Source: Branchiostoma floridae
Taxonomy: Eukaryota; Chordata; Leptocardii; Amphioxiformes; Branchiostomatidae
NCBI RefSeq assembly: GCF_000003815.2
Contig: NC_049982.1
Span: 30,974,407 to 31,038,406 of the forward strand
DNA: 64,000 bases
Direction: 5' to 3'
Both the position numbers and the translations under genes were made by a program. Positions 24,257 through 36,109 of the stretch are shown in pieces. The notes beneath the pieces were generated by a model. It was given only the letters and a program-made list of their open reading frames with translations, had not been told where the DNA came from and made no database searches. The stretch's first letter is position 1. The number at the start of each line of letters is the position of its first letter.

Positions 24257-27200
24257 TTACGATCTTTTACCCATGCTGTAGCCGATGCTTATCCGTTTGC
24301 CGAAGTGTCTGCCGTACCCTGCATTCAGTCTTCCGAGTTTAGAGCCGGAACCTCCCCCTAGACGCTTCTTCAACGCCCTTCCGAAGATTCCCGCGTGAAA
24401 TACAGAATTGTCGTAACCAGAAGAACCCGTGCCGTCGTCTCCTAGACCCCACTTTTTCTGGACGGTCTTTTTGTCGGCGTCCCGTCCGAAGATTCCACCG
24501 TACGCTGCAGAACTGTCGTACCCAGAAGAACCCGTGCCGTCGTCTCCTAGACCCCACTTTTTCTGGACGGTCTTTTTGTCGGCGTCCCGTCCGAAGATTC
24601 CACCGTACGCTGCAGAACTGTCGTACCCAGAAGAACCCGTGCCGTCGTCTCCTAGACCCCACTTTTTCTGGACGGTCTTTTTATCGGCGTCCCGTCCGAA
24701 GATTCCACCGTACACAGCAGAATTGTACCCAGAACTAGAAGAACCCGTGCCGTCGTTTCCTAAACCCCACTTTTTCTGGACGGTCTTTTTGTCGGCGTAC
24801 CTTCCAAACACCCCGCCGTACGCAGCAGAATTGTACCCAGAACTTGAAGAACCTGTGCCGTCGTCGCCTAGACCCCATTTTTTCTCCATGTTCTTTTTGC
24901 CTGGAGTATAGCCACCGCCACCGTAACGTTTCTCCAGCGCCCGTCCAAACGCCCCTCCGTACACGGCCGTCTGATAACCACTGTCCGATCCACCACCACC
25001 CAAACCCCACTTCTTTTGAATGTTCTTTTTGTCGGTGTCCCGTCCGAAGATTCCGCCGTACGCATCAGAATTGTAGCCCCCAGAAGAACCCGTGCCGTCG
25101 TCACCTAGACCCCACTTTTTCTGGACGGTCTTTTTGTCGGCGTCCCTTCCAAATACCCCGCCGTACGCAGCAGAATTGTACCCAGAACTAGAAGAACCCG
25201 TGCCGTCGTTTCCTAGACCCCACTTTTTCTGGACCTTCTTTGTATCGGCGTCCCGTCCAAAGATTCCACCGTACGCTGCAGAATTGTAGCCCCCCGAAGA
25301 ACCCGTGCCGTCGTTTCCTAGACCCCACTTTTTCTGGACGGTCTTTTTGTCGGCGTCCCGTCCGAAGATTCCACCGTATGCTGCAGAACTGTCGTACCCA
25401 GAAGAACCCGTGCCGTCGTCTCCTAGTCCCCACTTTTTCTGGACGGTCTTTTTGTCGGCGTCCCGTCCGAAGATTCCGCCGTACGCTGCAGAACTGTCAT
25501 ACCCAGAAGAACCCGTGCCGTCGTCTCCTAGTCCCCACTTTTTCTGGACGGTCTTTTTGTCGGCGTCCCGTCCGAAGATTCCGCCGTACGCTGCAGAGCT
25601 ATCGTACCCAGAAGAACCCGTGCCGTCATCTCCTAGGCCCCACTTTTTCTGGACGGTCTTTTTGTCGGCGTCCCGTCCAAAGATTCCGCCGTACGCAGCA
25701 GAGTTGTCGTACCCAGAAGAACCCGTGCCGTCGTCTCCTAGACCCCACTTTTTCTGGACCTTCTTTGTATCGGTGTCCCGTCCGAAGATTCCGCCGTACG
25801 CTGCAGAACTGTCGTACCCAGAAGAACCCGTGCCGTCGTCTCCTAGGCCCCACTTTTTCTGGACGGTCTTTTTGTCGGCGTCCCGACCAAATATTCCACC
25901 GTACGCAGCAGAGTTGTCGTACCCAGAAGAACCCGTGCCGTCGTCTCCTAGTACCCACTTTTTCTGGACGGTCTTCTTGTCGGCGTCCCGTCCGAAGATT
26001 CCGCCGTACGTTGCAGAACTGTCGTACCCAGAAGAACCCGTGCCGTCGTCTCCTAGGCCCCACTTTTTTTGGACGGTCTTTTTATCGGCGTCCCGTCCGA
26101 AGATTCCGCCGTACGCAGCAGAATTGTAGCCCCCAGAAGAACCCGTGCCGTCGTCTCCTAGACCCCACTTTTTCTGGACGGTCTTTTTATCGGCGTCCCG
26201 TCCAAAGATTCCTCCGTACGCAGCAGAATTGTCGTACCCCGAAGAACCCGTGCCGTCGTCTCCTAGACCCCACTTTTTCTGGACGGTCTTTTTATCGGAG
26301 TCCCGACCGAAGATTCCGCCGTACGCAGCAGAATTGTCGTACCCCGAAGAACCCGTGCCGTCGTTTCCTAGACCCCACTTTTTCTGGACGGTCTTTTTGT
26401 CGGCGTCCCGTCCGAAGATTCCGCCGTACGCAGCAGAATTGTCGTACCCCGAAGAACCCGTGCCGTCGTTTCCTAGACCCCACTTTTTCTGGACGGTCTT
26501 TTTATCGGAGTCCCGACCGAAGATTCCGCCGTACGCGGCGGTATTGTCGTACCCAGAAGAACCCGTGCCGTCGTCCCCTAGACCCCACTTTTTCTGGACG
26601 GTCTTTTTGTCGGCGTCCCGTCCGAAGATTCCGCCGTACGCTGCAGAACTATCGTACCCAGAAGAACCCGTGCCGTCGTCTCCAAGACCCCACTTTTTCT
26701 GGACGATCTTTTTGTCGGCGTCCCGTCCGAAGATTCCGCCGTACGCTGCAGAACTGTCGTACCCAGAAGAACCCGTGCCGTCGTCTTCAAGAACCCACTT
26801 TTTCTGGACGGTCTTTTTGACGGTGTCCCGTCCAAAGATCCCGCCGTACGCAGCAGAATTGTACTCAGAACTAGAAGAACCTGTACCGCCGTCCCCTAGA
26901 CCCCACTTTTTCTCCACGTTCTTTGTGTCAGCGTCCCGTCCAAAGATTCCGCCGTACGTAGCAGAATCTTACCTAAATCGATAACCACATCGTGGCCCTC
27001 CTAATCCCCACTTTTTCTGGACCTTATTTTTATCGGCGTCCCGACCAAAGATTCCGCCGTACGCTGCAGAACTGTCGTACCCAGAAGAACCCGTGCCGTC
27101 GTCTCCTAGACCCCATTTTTTCTGGACGGTCTTTTTGTCGGCGTCCCGTCCGAAGATTCCGCCGTACGCTGCAGAACTGTCGTACCCAGAAGAACCCGTG

Positions 27201-28075
27201 CCGTCGTCTTCAAGACCCCACTTTTTCTGGACGGTCTTTTTGTCGGTGTCCCTTCCAAATACCCCGCCGTACGCAGCAGAATTGTACCCAGAACTAGAAG
27301 AACCTGTGCCGTCATCGCCTAGACCCCACTTTTTCTCCATGTTCTTTTTGCCTGGAGTATAGCCACCGCCGCCATAACGTTTCTCCGGCGCTCGTCCGAA
27401 CGCTCCTCCGTACATGGCCGTCTGATAACCACTGTCCGATCCACCACCACCCAAACCCCACCTCTTCTCAATGTTCTTCTTTTCCAGATCACGTCCGAAA
27501 GCTCCTCCGTACGTAGCTATCTGTGAACCGCTGTCCCATCCACCATAGCCACTGTCACCCCTTAAACCCCACCTCTTCTGAATGTTCTTCTCTTCCAAAT
27601 CACGTCCGAACGCTCCACCGTACATCGCGATATTCCACCCTCCCCAACCGCCGCCTCCACCATTTCTACCGTCTTCCCTTAGCCCCCATCTTTTCCTCAA
27701 GCTTCTTTTTGCCGTCACCTTATTCTCCTTCGCGTTCTTTGTGTCGGCGTCTCTACCGTAGAAGCCTCCTTGCGCCGCGACGTCGGAACCAGACGAGCTC
27801 GAACTACCCCACACGAAACTATCCCCACCCCAACTGCTACCTCCCCATCGTTTTTCAGGCTCCTGACGCTTTCTCAAACCACCACCCCACCAGTAAGGAT
27901 AAAAAGGAGCCCAGTGGTAATTACTGTTGTGACTTTCCGAAGGGTAGCTGTTGACCCCCCAGCGTTTCTGGACGTTGGTCGTCTGATCGGAAGCGGTCTC
28001 TGGGTCGGCGGAGACCAATGCACATGTCCCCGCCAGAGTGAGGAGGACGATCCCGTAGACGGTGCACACACCCAT
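24257..28075 (-). CDS. Giant multi-copy amidated-peptide precursor (about 33 units)
   Basis: ATG at 28075 begins MGVCTVYGIVLLTLAGTCAL, a clear signal peptide. An acceptor (CTTCTCTAG) lies just upstream, so the 5' UTR is probably spliced. About 33 units follow, mostly 35 aa (105 bp): W-G-L-G-D-D-G-T-G-S-S, a GYDSSAA-type stretch, YGGIFGR, DADKK, TVQKK. Every unit starts with Trp after KK or KR, and FGR is almost invariant. This suggests release of a Trp-to-Phe peptide amidated at Gly, assuming single-Arg cleavage. Classic signals also occur: GGGGYTPGKK twice, GYGRHFGKR and ISIGYSMGKR near the end. The frame is interrupted by one in-frame TAA at 26969-26971. The final TAA overlaps a strong donor (GTAAGT, minus strand, 24255-24260), so a further exon may exist. 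I cannot assign a known neuropeptide family; a secreted Gly-rich structural protein is the alternative. Confidence 0.72.
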
Positions 28076-28358
28076 TGCCGTGTCTGCTTCGCCTAGAGAA
28101 GTGAATGCATGAAATACATGAACTCGAGAGCTCATCTGACAGTGTGTTTACTTGGTAGAAATTAGTCTTGATAAAGATGACCTGTAATTTCCTGCACAAG
28201 AAATTGTTGACTGAACTGACCATCCTTGTCACAGAAGCAAAATTAATTTTCCATTCCTTAACAAAGCATGGAGTTCATCAGTGGAAAATGTGGGGAAGTC
28301 TACTTGTTTTGGAAACAGTTCAAGTTTATTCATGATTAAAGACTTTTATTGTATACTA

Positions 28359-29934
28359 GGGGTGGGTACCGGTACAGAAAATTCAGGTCCAGGTCCGGTT
28401 CAGGTCCAAAGGATCAGGTCCAGGTCCGGACCTGAACCTGGACCTTATTCAGTATGACTCATACCAATGGTCCATTTCACTACAAAGAAATCTGTTTGGT
28501 GGAGTATTAGACTTACACTGGCGTTTTAAAATCCTACAACGCTAACTGCACCTGTGAGATTGGCTGTAAAAATTGGCAGAAATTACTATAAACTTCACTC
28601 TACTTCACTCTTGTCATTTTCTTCCACCTGCAAGCACAAAAAACGTGTGAATGCATGATAAAATAATCTGTTAATTTTCTAACCGGTCCAACATCCGGTC
28701 CACCTAATTTTTTCAGGTCCGGTTTTTCTGGACCGGTCCAATAAGAAAAACCGGTTTTGTACCGGTGTGACAGCGTTCTCGCCCCCCCGTGATCTCGCCC
28801 CCCCGGGGGCGAAATCACTAGCGATCTCGCCCCCCCGGGGCGAAATCACTAGCGATCTCGCCCTCCCCGGTTAGCGATCTCGCCCCCCTATCTCGCCCCC
28901 CTTTAGCGATTTCGCCCCCCCCCCCAAAAAAAACGGGTTTACATGACATTTAGAAAGTTGATTGGTATAAATCACAAAATGCAGTTTCAGAATGATATAA
29001 GTTCACGAGTTTGATACATAATTCCATTCATAGTATCAATATTAACGTAATTACATGGTAATTAAAGATAGTTGAACTTGTTTCAGACAAGGAGGGTTGG
29101 GTCCTTTGTATTCCCATTATTGCATATACCTGAGTCTTGACATAAGATGTATTTCATTGTATTCGCCTGTCCTCAAGCAACCTATATATCTCCAATATGA
29201 AGTCTCTACCATGAAGTGACCACAAAAGAACTATGTAATGTCTTTATTAATTATGCAAATATTAGGTATTAATTAGAATAACACACATTTTGGTATATGC
29301 ACCTGGCCAAGAGATATCTTCACCTCCATCATGACTGTTTTTTCTAGTATTTAGGAACTGATGCATTTACCCGTGCTTTCTTAAGACTGGTACTTTACCA
29401 GTGTTTGTGTAGCATTTAGCAACAGCTATATCAACTTGCGCGTAGATAGTGTTTATAATGACAAACTATTATTCACGTGTGTTTTTGTTAGTGCTTTGGA
29501 AATGTTTCCAGCACAAGAAAGAAAACACTGTGACAAATTGAAAACATATAGCTGACGTATTCCGTACCATAGACGGTGTTGATTTATACGTTCGCAGTAG
29601 CACTGTTTTTATGCCACCTCAGCTGCAAAAATTGTCTTTTTCATTTCAATGTCATGTTTGCACCGAACAATATAGTATCGACTTTCGAGGTATGACATCT
29701 TACGGTACGGTAATAAGGTTCCATATAGGTACCAGGTAACACACCATATACGTTACTCCCCAGGTGCAGTATAGTACCTGGTAGCGCACCTGTAATATGT
29801 AGTAACCAGCTGCTTTTTTTTGGGGGGGGGGGCGAAAACGCTAAAGGGGGGCGAAAACGCTAGTGATCTCGCCCCCCCGGCCGGGGGGGCGAGATCTCTG
29901 TCACACCGGTACGCTGTACCGATACCCAGCCCTA
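28359..29934. mobile_element. Composite inverted-repeat element with ACCGGTAC ends
   Basis: The left end AGGGGTGGGTACCGGTACAG is the inverse of the right end CTGTACCGATACCCAGCCCT. Just inside are repeats of AGGTCCAGGTCCGG. Inverted CTCGCCCCCCC/GGGGGGGCGAG blocks (28770-28925 and 29830-29898) suggest a second element nested in the first. No transposase ORF. Between them is AT-rich filler with a TTAATTATGCAAAT block near 29250. Confidence 0.5.
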
Positions 29935-30369
29935 TTGTATACATTCAATCATTTATTCAATATTCATTCATTCGTTCGTTCATTCATTTATTTCAGCGCA
30001 GCAATTTATATAACAGACCCTATGTACGATTTTCCAAAGGGCCGAACAGTGTCCTTCCCGCCTCTTATACGACGTATAAACTCTTCATACACTTACATGT
30101 AGGCAAAGAGGAGCAATTCTTTTCAATAATGGCGTTGCTGCCCCTCCCCATTGCCATATGTATATCCACGATGCTTATAACTTATATCTTGTCTTACAAA
30201 TTTTACAAACTTATATCTTTATCTATGACAAATTCAGTGATCCGCGCACACCCCAATGATATGTTAGCACCGTCTACCAACCGCAAACACGATATTTTTT
30301 CTTGGCCTTTTTCTACTATTTGCCTATTGGACAGACAGGACAATGTGGAACTGCACTAAAGTTAGTACC

Positions 30370-30545
30370 TGGCCATTTCGACCGCTTTTTCTCGGTCCCG
30401 ATTTTTTTCCCATTGACGTAAGCATTAAGCGACCTGTTCTCAACGACCACCTGGCCAACGCGACCGCGACCGGCCCAAATTGGGACCCATAACGACCGCA
30501 TTATTTTCAAAATTGAGGTTTTTTTATCGCCGAAATCGGCCAGTT
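30370..30545. repeat. Dispersed 'CGACCGC..GGCCAACGCG' repeat
   Basis: Blocks ACCGCTTTTTCTCGGTCCCG, CCATTGACGTAAGCATTAAG and GGCCAACGCGACCGCGACCG recur in inverse at 47865-48130; a short related piece lies at 40100-40175. The LTR retrotransposon is inserted in one copy of this repeat. Confidence 0.6.
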
Positions 30546-31490
30546 TGCGTCGATGTTATGTTTAGAATAAAAATGGCGGCGGTAAATGGGTGGGTCAATA
30601 TGGCAGTCTACTGTAATATGGGAGGAATTTTCGTTGTACACATGTAAGAAAATCCGAATTTAGTTGTTACAGAACTTTTTAAAATCCATATCATTATAAA
30701 TTGAATGGATGCTGAAACGTATATAGCCTCATACTTTTTTAAAGAAAGATCTGTGTAGCTCATACCTTTTTAACAGAGATCTGTGTGAGTGCTTTTGTCC
30801 AACTGTATTGTACATTCACCCGTGGGTTAGTACGCTATCGGGACGTACCAGGCATCGAATTCGAAAGGTGCACCGTAGTTATTTCAGATACGGCGATCAA
30901 GAACACGTAATAAAGGCTTGTATGGTAACTGACAGCATCAAAGTTCCCTTACTAAAACGTTAGTGTACAAATATTGAGCTTTAAAACACTGTATCGCATA
31001 AAAGCTCGATAAAAGCTTGGGTTAGATTTACAATTTACAGTGTGCGTGTTGTATTTGACATTAAATACTTCCCTTCTTTGCGTGTGTTCAGTGTGCTTGC
31101 TATTTGCCATTTAACACACAGGAAACCATTTATACTTTACATCGGCGGGTATCGAACTTGGGACCTCTAGATTTCGAGCCGAACGCTCTACAAATTACGC
31201 CACACACTAGTACTTAGACTTAGGCTTAGCAACGTTTACTGTTAAATATTGTACATATTGTACCCAATTCAGGGAGGCTTGTATAGCTCCCCCTGCCCAT
31301 GTACTTTTGAGGAATGATAAATAAAATAAATTGCTAAATATGCTACGATATTCCACTTGACTCTTTACCCACATTTTCCCCATAACCTAGAATGTCAGGA
31401 GGTCACGGAAAACATGCGGGTATAGATTAGTATACGGTCTACCATAACCTAAGTACTGTAACAAATTCTAGGACAAGAAAACTCACATAC

Positions 31491-31642
31491 CTTGATATTT
31501 TTAGTCGTCTTTGCGGACAGGAAAAAAATAAAAGCTTGCTCCGTAACAGTAGGTCGATGCGTATCGAGGACTCTGTTCTTCCGAAGAGGAAAGCTAGCAC
31601 CGCAATCGCGGACCAAAAATTCGGTAGCAGAAGTAATGGCAT
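31491..31642 (-). CDS. Candidate signal-peptide exon (first exon of an unplaced gene)
   Basis: Fifty codons plus two bases begin MPLLLLPNFWSAIAVLAFLF and end at a consensus donor (AAG, then GTATGTGAG). The N-terminus has the length and hydrophobicity of a signal peptide. A TTATTTAAA element lies only about 20 bases upstream of the ATG, rather close for a TATA box. I could not find the next exon. It shares strand with the peptide genes nearby but resembles none of them. Confidence 0.25.
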
Positions 31643-31879
31643 GGGGGAGCTTGGAAAGGATTTAAATAAGCCACCATGGGTGACTAAGCGCTGGTGAGTG
31701 ATCGTTAATTACCCGAAAAATTGTTATGACGACTTAGGTTCGCGCAAAGGGCGCAGCGGATGTGTGTAATTTCAGTAAATACGGGATGACGCAGCAGAAA
31801 TTTGGTATGAATAATTATTCTCAAGGGTACTAACTACTGCCTTATTTTGAAAGTAAATTGAAACATAAACATTTGTTCT

Positions 31880-32069
31880 AGGGCGCGGTCGTTGCACGAT
31901 TTTGATGCCATAGGACTTTCAAGCAGGCCGTGACAGAACCAACCACCGACATGGACCCAAAACAGCGTTTTGAGCATCAAGACAGTTGAACTTTGCAAGA
32001 GACGTATATTTTTGCCCAAAGTTAGCGATGTACATAGCGATCGCACGACCTATGTGACCGCGCCCTAAT
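31880..32069. mobile_element. MITE with GGGCGC-GTCACATAGGTCG ends, copy 1
   Basis: The left end AGGGCGCGGTCGTTGCACGA faces the right end CGATCGCACGACCTATGTGA plus CCGCGCCCT. The interior shares TTTTGATGCCATA, CAAGCAGG and GTGACAGAA blocks with copies at 55752-55968 and 60767-60980. Confidence 0.65.
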
Positions 32070-32305
32070 ACCCCTTTCACATTTAGCGAACATCGATAGG
32101 ACGACGATTCTGCGACAATCGCCAGAGCTTCGGTTATAATGATAACTTTATTGCACAACAATTGTACAAGGTACAAAGCATGGCTTATGTGTGACAGGGA
32201 CGGTTTTCAGGTGAAAAATACGCGCAACCCTCAGTTGATCTGAAATATGGCCGATCTTCCATCGATACGTCCGAAGATCGTGGATAATGTGACAGGGGTA
32301 TAACG
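32067..32305. mobile_element. MITE with ACCCC-TTCACAT ends, copy 2
   Basis: TAATACCCCTTTCACATTTA and GCGAACATCGATAGGACGA at the left; TCGATACGTCCGAAGATCG and ATAATGTGACAGGGGTATA at the right. It abuts the preceding MITE directly. Confidence 0.55.
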
Positions 32306-34169
32306 ACACTAAATTTAAGCTTTTTGTCCATTATACAGTACATAGAACAGTGCTATATGAGTATGAATAGCATGGTCCATTGTTGATTTGCAAAGAAAGT
32401 CCAAACTCAGGATGTCTTATCTTAATGTTATAATGCCGTTCAAGAAACAAATGCTTGTACATAAAGTTTGGTCAAGGAGTATTCGTATATTTATTCATAC
32501 AGATAAAACTATTGACATGAGTTTCTTCTGTATTCCAAACGCACTATGTTGCAGAGTATTACACATATTATAGATTCATTTTTCAACATATTAGTCATAC
32601 ACACATACATATATATACTATTATAGTATATATGATTTTTATATAAGCCAACTTTTTGTACTTGCGTCAACTTTATTATACAGTTATAGAGTGCAATCTA
32701 AGCTGTAACATACACTCTTGCATAATTTCAACGCCTTTTCGATGAGACACGAACTACGTATACACGAGTCATACACACTCCTGTCCTTTATTTCAACATA
32801 TTAGCCATATACAATGTAACCACATATATAAAACTAGCTTAAAAGCTTTATTCTATACCTCTATTTTGTACTCTGTGTAATAGTTGTTGCCATACATTGC
32901 ATCATATACAATTGTCGTGCAATAAAGTTCTTCTATAAAGTACTATAAGCTGATTTATATAAGCCCACTTTCCGAACTTGCGTCAACACTCTTGCATAAT
33001 TTCAACGCCTGTTTGATGAGACACGAGCTGTACGATTCACGCACCCTCTTGGCCTTTCTAAGTATGCAAATTACCAAACAATCAACCGTCATTTCCGTCA
33101 TTAAATTAGCATACTAATGAGGAACATTATCAGTGGTGCCATGCGGGATACATAATTATAATGACATGACCAGTTGCTGTGCAAGTTTCGCCTTTTTCTG
33201 GTGACCGTTTATTTTTCACATATTTCAGTAATTTCTTTATTTTCTATGCGACAAATTTAAGTTAGTGTCTTAAGGAACATGCAGGTTTTTATTCATTGAA
33301 GCAATCAAAGGTACAACAACTTTCGTATCGTAGTCTAAAAACAGATATACAACTTGTACAAATGAATCATAAAATTCTGCTTACGAAGCAATACAGACTA
33401 ACATGAGTAAATCCATAAAATCATTCACATTTCTTCTCGCTTACTCTAAAGAATTTAACACACTCAGTTCGATACATAAATCCAATTGCATTCTGGGAGA
33501 AGATAACTGTTACTGTGTACAATATGTCAAATGATGTGTTTGCCGCCAACATCCCGGCCGGGCCCGGTGTGGAAATTTGACCAAAGGCATATCTTAAGAT
33601 CTCATAATACTAACACAGGTACGGACATAAAACATTGTTTTCTTATTAGAAAAGATATTGACACTAATGTATGGCTTACCAAGATTTTTGCAATCCTATT
33701 GTTTAGTCAATAGCATCCTTATTGTAATTATTTTTTATTCCTTTGGCTGGCATGAGGTTGCCCGACTATCTGAGACTATCATATATGGCTGGCCTTGGGA
33801 GAATCTAATATTTCTCCTGTATCCCTTTCTGTAGTTTTATTATACGAAAGTCACTGTACTTTTTGTCATGTCAATAAAGCTTCTATAAGGAGGTCAAACC
33901 AGACCTCTTTACAAATAGCCATAACTATATAGTATTAGAGAATATTGTTAATAACTGTTCATTGTCACTTGTATATCTTCTATGTTCATACCATGTTCTT
34001 GCAATTAGCCCTCGGGCATGAACTTGGAAATAAACTTTTTTATCTATAAAGCTACGGCCGGTAAGATTTTGTGTCACAACGACAACGATGCAACAATTTT
34101 TCCTCGTCTGATATGAAGATCATGCTACTTGACTGGGAAGGGGGTTCTTTCTTTTGCAGGATGACTCAG
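32306..34169. other. 3' flank of peptide gene A, unit-specific repeat
   Basis: No coding signal. About 33170-33530 matches 36870-37250 and 50160-50520 (AGTTGCTGTGCAAGTTTC, ATCATTCACATTTCTT, CTACATTCTGGGAG-type blocks). This shows that the duplicated unit around genes A, B and C extends beyond their last exons. Confidence 0.5.
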
Positions 34170-35868
34170 TTACCGACGCCCACCAAAACGATCCCAGAAC
34201 GCATTCATCTCCTGTTCGAGTTCCTTGTCACTAAAAAGAGAGAAAAACACAATAAAACAAGAAATTGAAGATCTTGTAAGGTTTACCTCAAAGTGTTATT
34301 CCGTGAAATAATATAATGTCGTCAAAATATTCAAACATTTTTTGGTGAATTTTTTAATGCCGTAACCTGATACATCACAAATCTTAGTGACTTTCCTTTC
34401 CTATTCCCTTTGTCAATCTCAGCTATACCTCCTCCTGTGTACACTATATTACACACAGTAACGTTCTAGGGATGACCAATCACATCGCTACTGACAGGTC
34501 ACCGACAATTACTAGTGACAATTATTAGTGTATTTCGATGATATTACAATTTGAAACTACAGCACAATATTCCCAAATATCATTTTTAAGTAATAAATAG
34601 AGGTTACTCCGCGGATAAAGATAAACTAGAGAAATAGCTAGGCTGCCTTTTGATTAAAATGTTGTCTTATAATCCTTGTTTATATATTTAGTTCTGTCAC
34701 AGTGTTACTGAAAACCATCCGACAAACATACAAGCAAACATGTGCACTAACGCTAGTTCACCCTTATCCGTGGGTTAACCTATATCTGTTGATTTCAATA
34801 TATCAAGGCTACGAACGATGGATTCCACTTGCAATACATTCAAAATATTGTAGTTAGTATGAAAATATTGCACCGTTCGTTGAAACAATTTCATGAATAC
34901 CCTTGGTTTTTTTAATAACGGAAATAGGTTACCCTGCGGATAAATGTAAATTAGTATAATTACAAAAGAAAATACCACAAACTTGCCTGCAGACCCATCT
35001 CCATCGTCCAGTCCGCGAGTTGTACCTCTTATGACAGTCGTCTTGAGTTCTGGTGTGCAGATCTGTACACATATGGACACAACAATGAAATATGACGTTT
35101 CAACATTTTTGAAATATGTTTCTAATATGTTCCTTTATAGAGCATGTGCAGTAAATGTAGATATTGCACACACATTGCAGTGCTTTTGGATCTGATATAA
35201 AATTGCAAAGTTATGGATAAACAGTGTATATTCCTTTATCATATGGGTACTTTTCTCCCTAACACACCCCAACAGTTTTTGCCACTAAGATGACCAAACG
35301 GGGCCCAAACGGCCATGATTATGCTTTGTGTAGATCAGAAATACCTTCTTTTGCATTTGTCGATTACTAGTATGATAGTACATTGCTTTGCAACTATATT
35401 GACAAAGTAAAGTTGTTAATAATTTCTGCTCATTAAACTGCATCATGATTCATGCAAAAAGACCAGAAGGGACATTTTTTTGCATTAACGGTTACCGTAC
35501 TAATTTCATAACCTACAATGCCCCCCCTTTTCTTCTGTTCGGTTATATAAAAATAAACTTATGAAAAGTCCTATACGAGATTGGCAGTCTGGTTTCTCCT
35601 GATTTTAGCAGCAGTGTTGCCCAGCTGTGTCGGACAACAATTTATTATTCTTATAATGTACAACTAATGAACGTTCGTTCTAGTAGGTATACTTGCTTTA
35701 GTAAGTCAACAACTTACCTCTCACGAGATAGTCGGTGTTGTCATGATGACGTTTCCACGCCTTCGACGTCACTTTGTCTCTCTTAGCGTCTTCACTGCCG
35801 TCCACCATCGTCAATGCCACAAGCAACAGAAACACCATGGTCCACATGTAGACCCACCTAGACGCCAT
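34170..35868 (-). CDS. Peptide gene A: secreted two-cysteine Trp-rich peptide, 95 aa
   Basis: Exons 35868-35718, 35062-34987 and 34230-34170 join in matching phases (1, then 2). The signal peptide is MASRWVYMWTMVFLLLVALT plus MVDG. Dibasic KR follows SEDA and precedes HH. Exon 2 encodes Cys60 to Cys75 with 14 residues between (CHKRYNSRTGRWRWVC), presumably one disulfide loop in the lumen or outside the cell. Exon 3 encodes EMNAFWDRFGGRR; its G-R-R end could be an amidation signal. Intron 2 has a GC donor (CAG, then GCAAGT) where genes B and C use GTCAGT. Exon 1 is a fusion: its first part matches exon 1 of genes B and C, its last part (DNTDYLVR) matches exon 2 of gene B. I recognise no family. 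A peptide hormone or a cationic antimicrobial peptide (RWRW motif) are both possible. Confidence 0.68.
34750..34955. mobile_element. MITE of the 'TTCACCTTTATCC' family, copy 4 (gene A, intron 2)
   Basis: CTAGTTCACCCTTATCCGTG at the left; ACGGAAATAGGTTACCCTGC and GGATAAATGTAAATTAG at the right. It lies about 30 bases from the two-cysteine exon, the same place as the copies in units B and C. Confidence 0.65.
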
Positions 35869-36109
35869 GCTGGCTTTATATAAAATGATCTGTATACGCA
35901 CTTAGAGTTGACTGTTTGGTAGTGCAGTCACGGGCGAACTGGTGCTCCCATGAATTTTGTGTGACTTATAGCTAGTCCTACGCCCGGCTACGGCCATTTA
36001 GAACACGAAGGTCAAAATTATTGACAGGAACCTCTTGTTAATAGCGCAAAGAAAAGTCAATCGGAAGCACAGGAACAGCTTTGAACTATAAATAGCTTGT
36101 CAAAGAGTC

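Noticed and set aside
25240-26820. Long forward-strand ORFs opposite the repeat precursor (up to 526 codons)
   Set aside because: The 105-bp repeat is a multiple of three, so any frame open in one unit is open in all. These ORFs have no signal peptide or start context and mirror the real reverse-strand frame.
24257-28075. Repeat array read as a CRISPR array or satellite DNA
   Set aside because: Units are contiguous without spacers, coding in one frame, and preceded by a signal peptide; the genome is animal.
24257-28075. YGGIF resembling the opioid core YGGF
   Set aside because: Opioids need a free N-terminal Tyr. Here YGG is never preceded by a basic cleavage site.
29820-30359. 179-aa forward ORF
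   Set aside because: It runs from the poly-G foldback element into unrelated AT-rich and dispersed repeat DNA.
35870-35890. TATATAAA upstream of gene A as a TATA box
   Set aside because: Only about 12 bases from the ATG, and absent in genes B and C at the same place.
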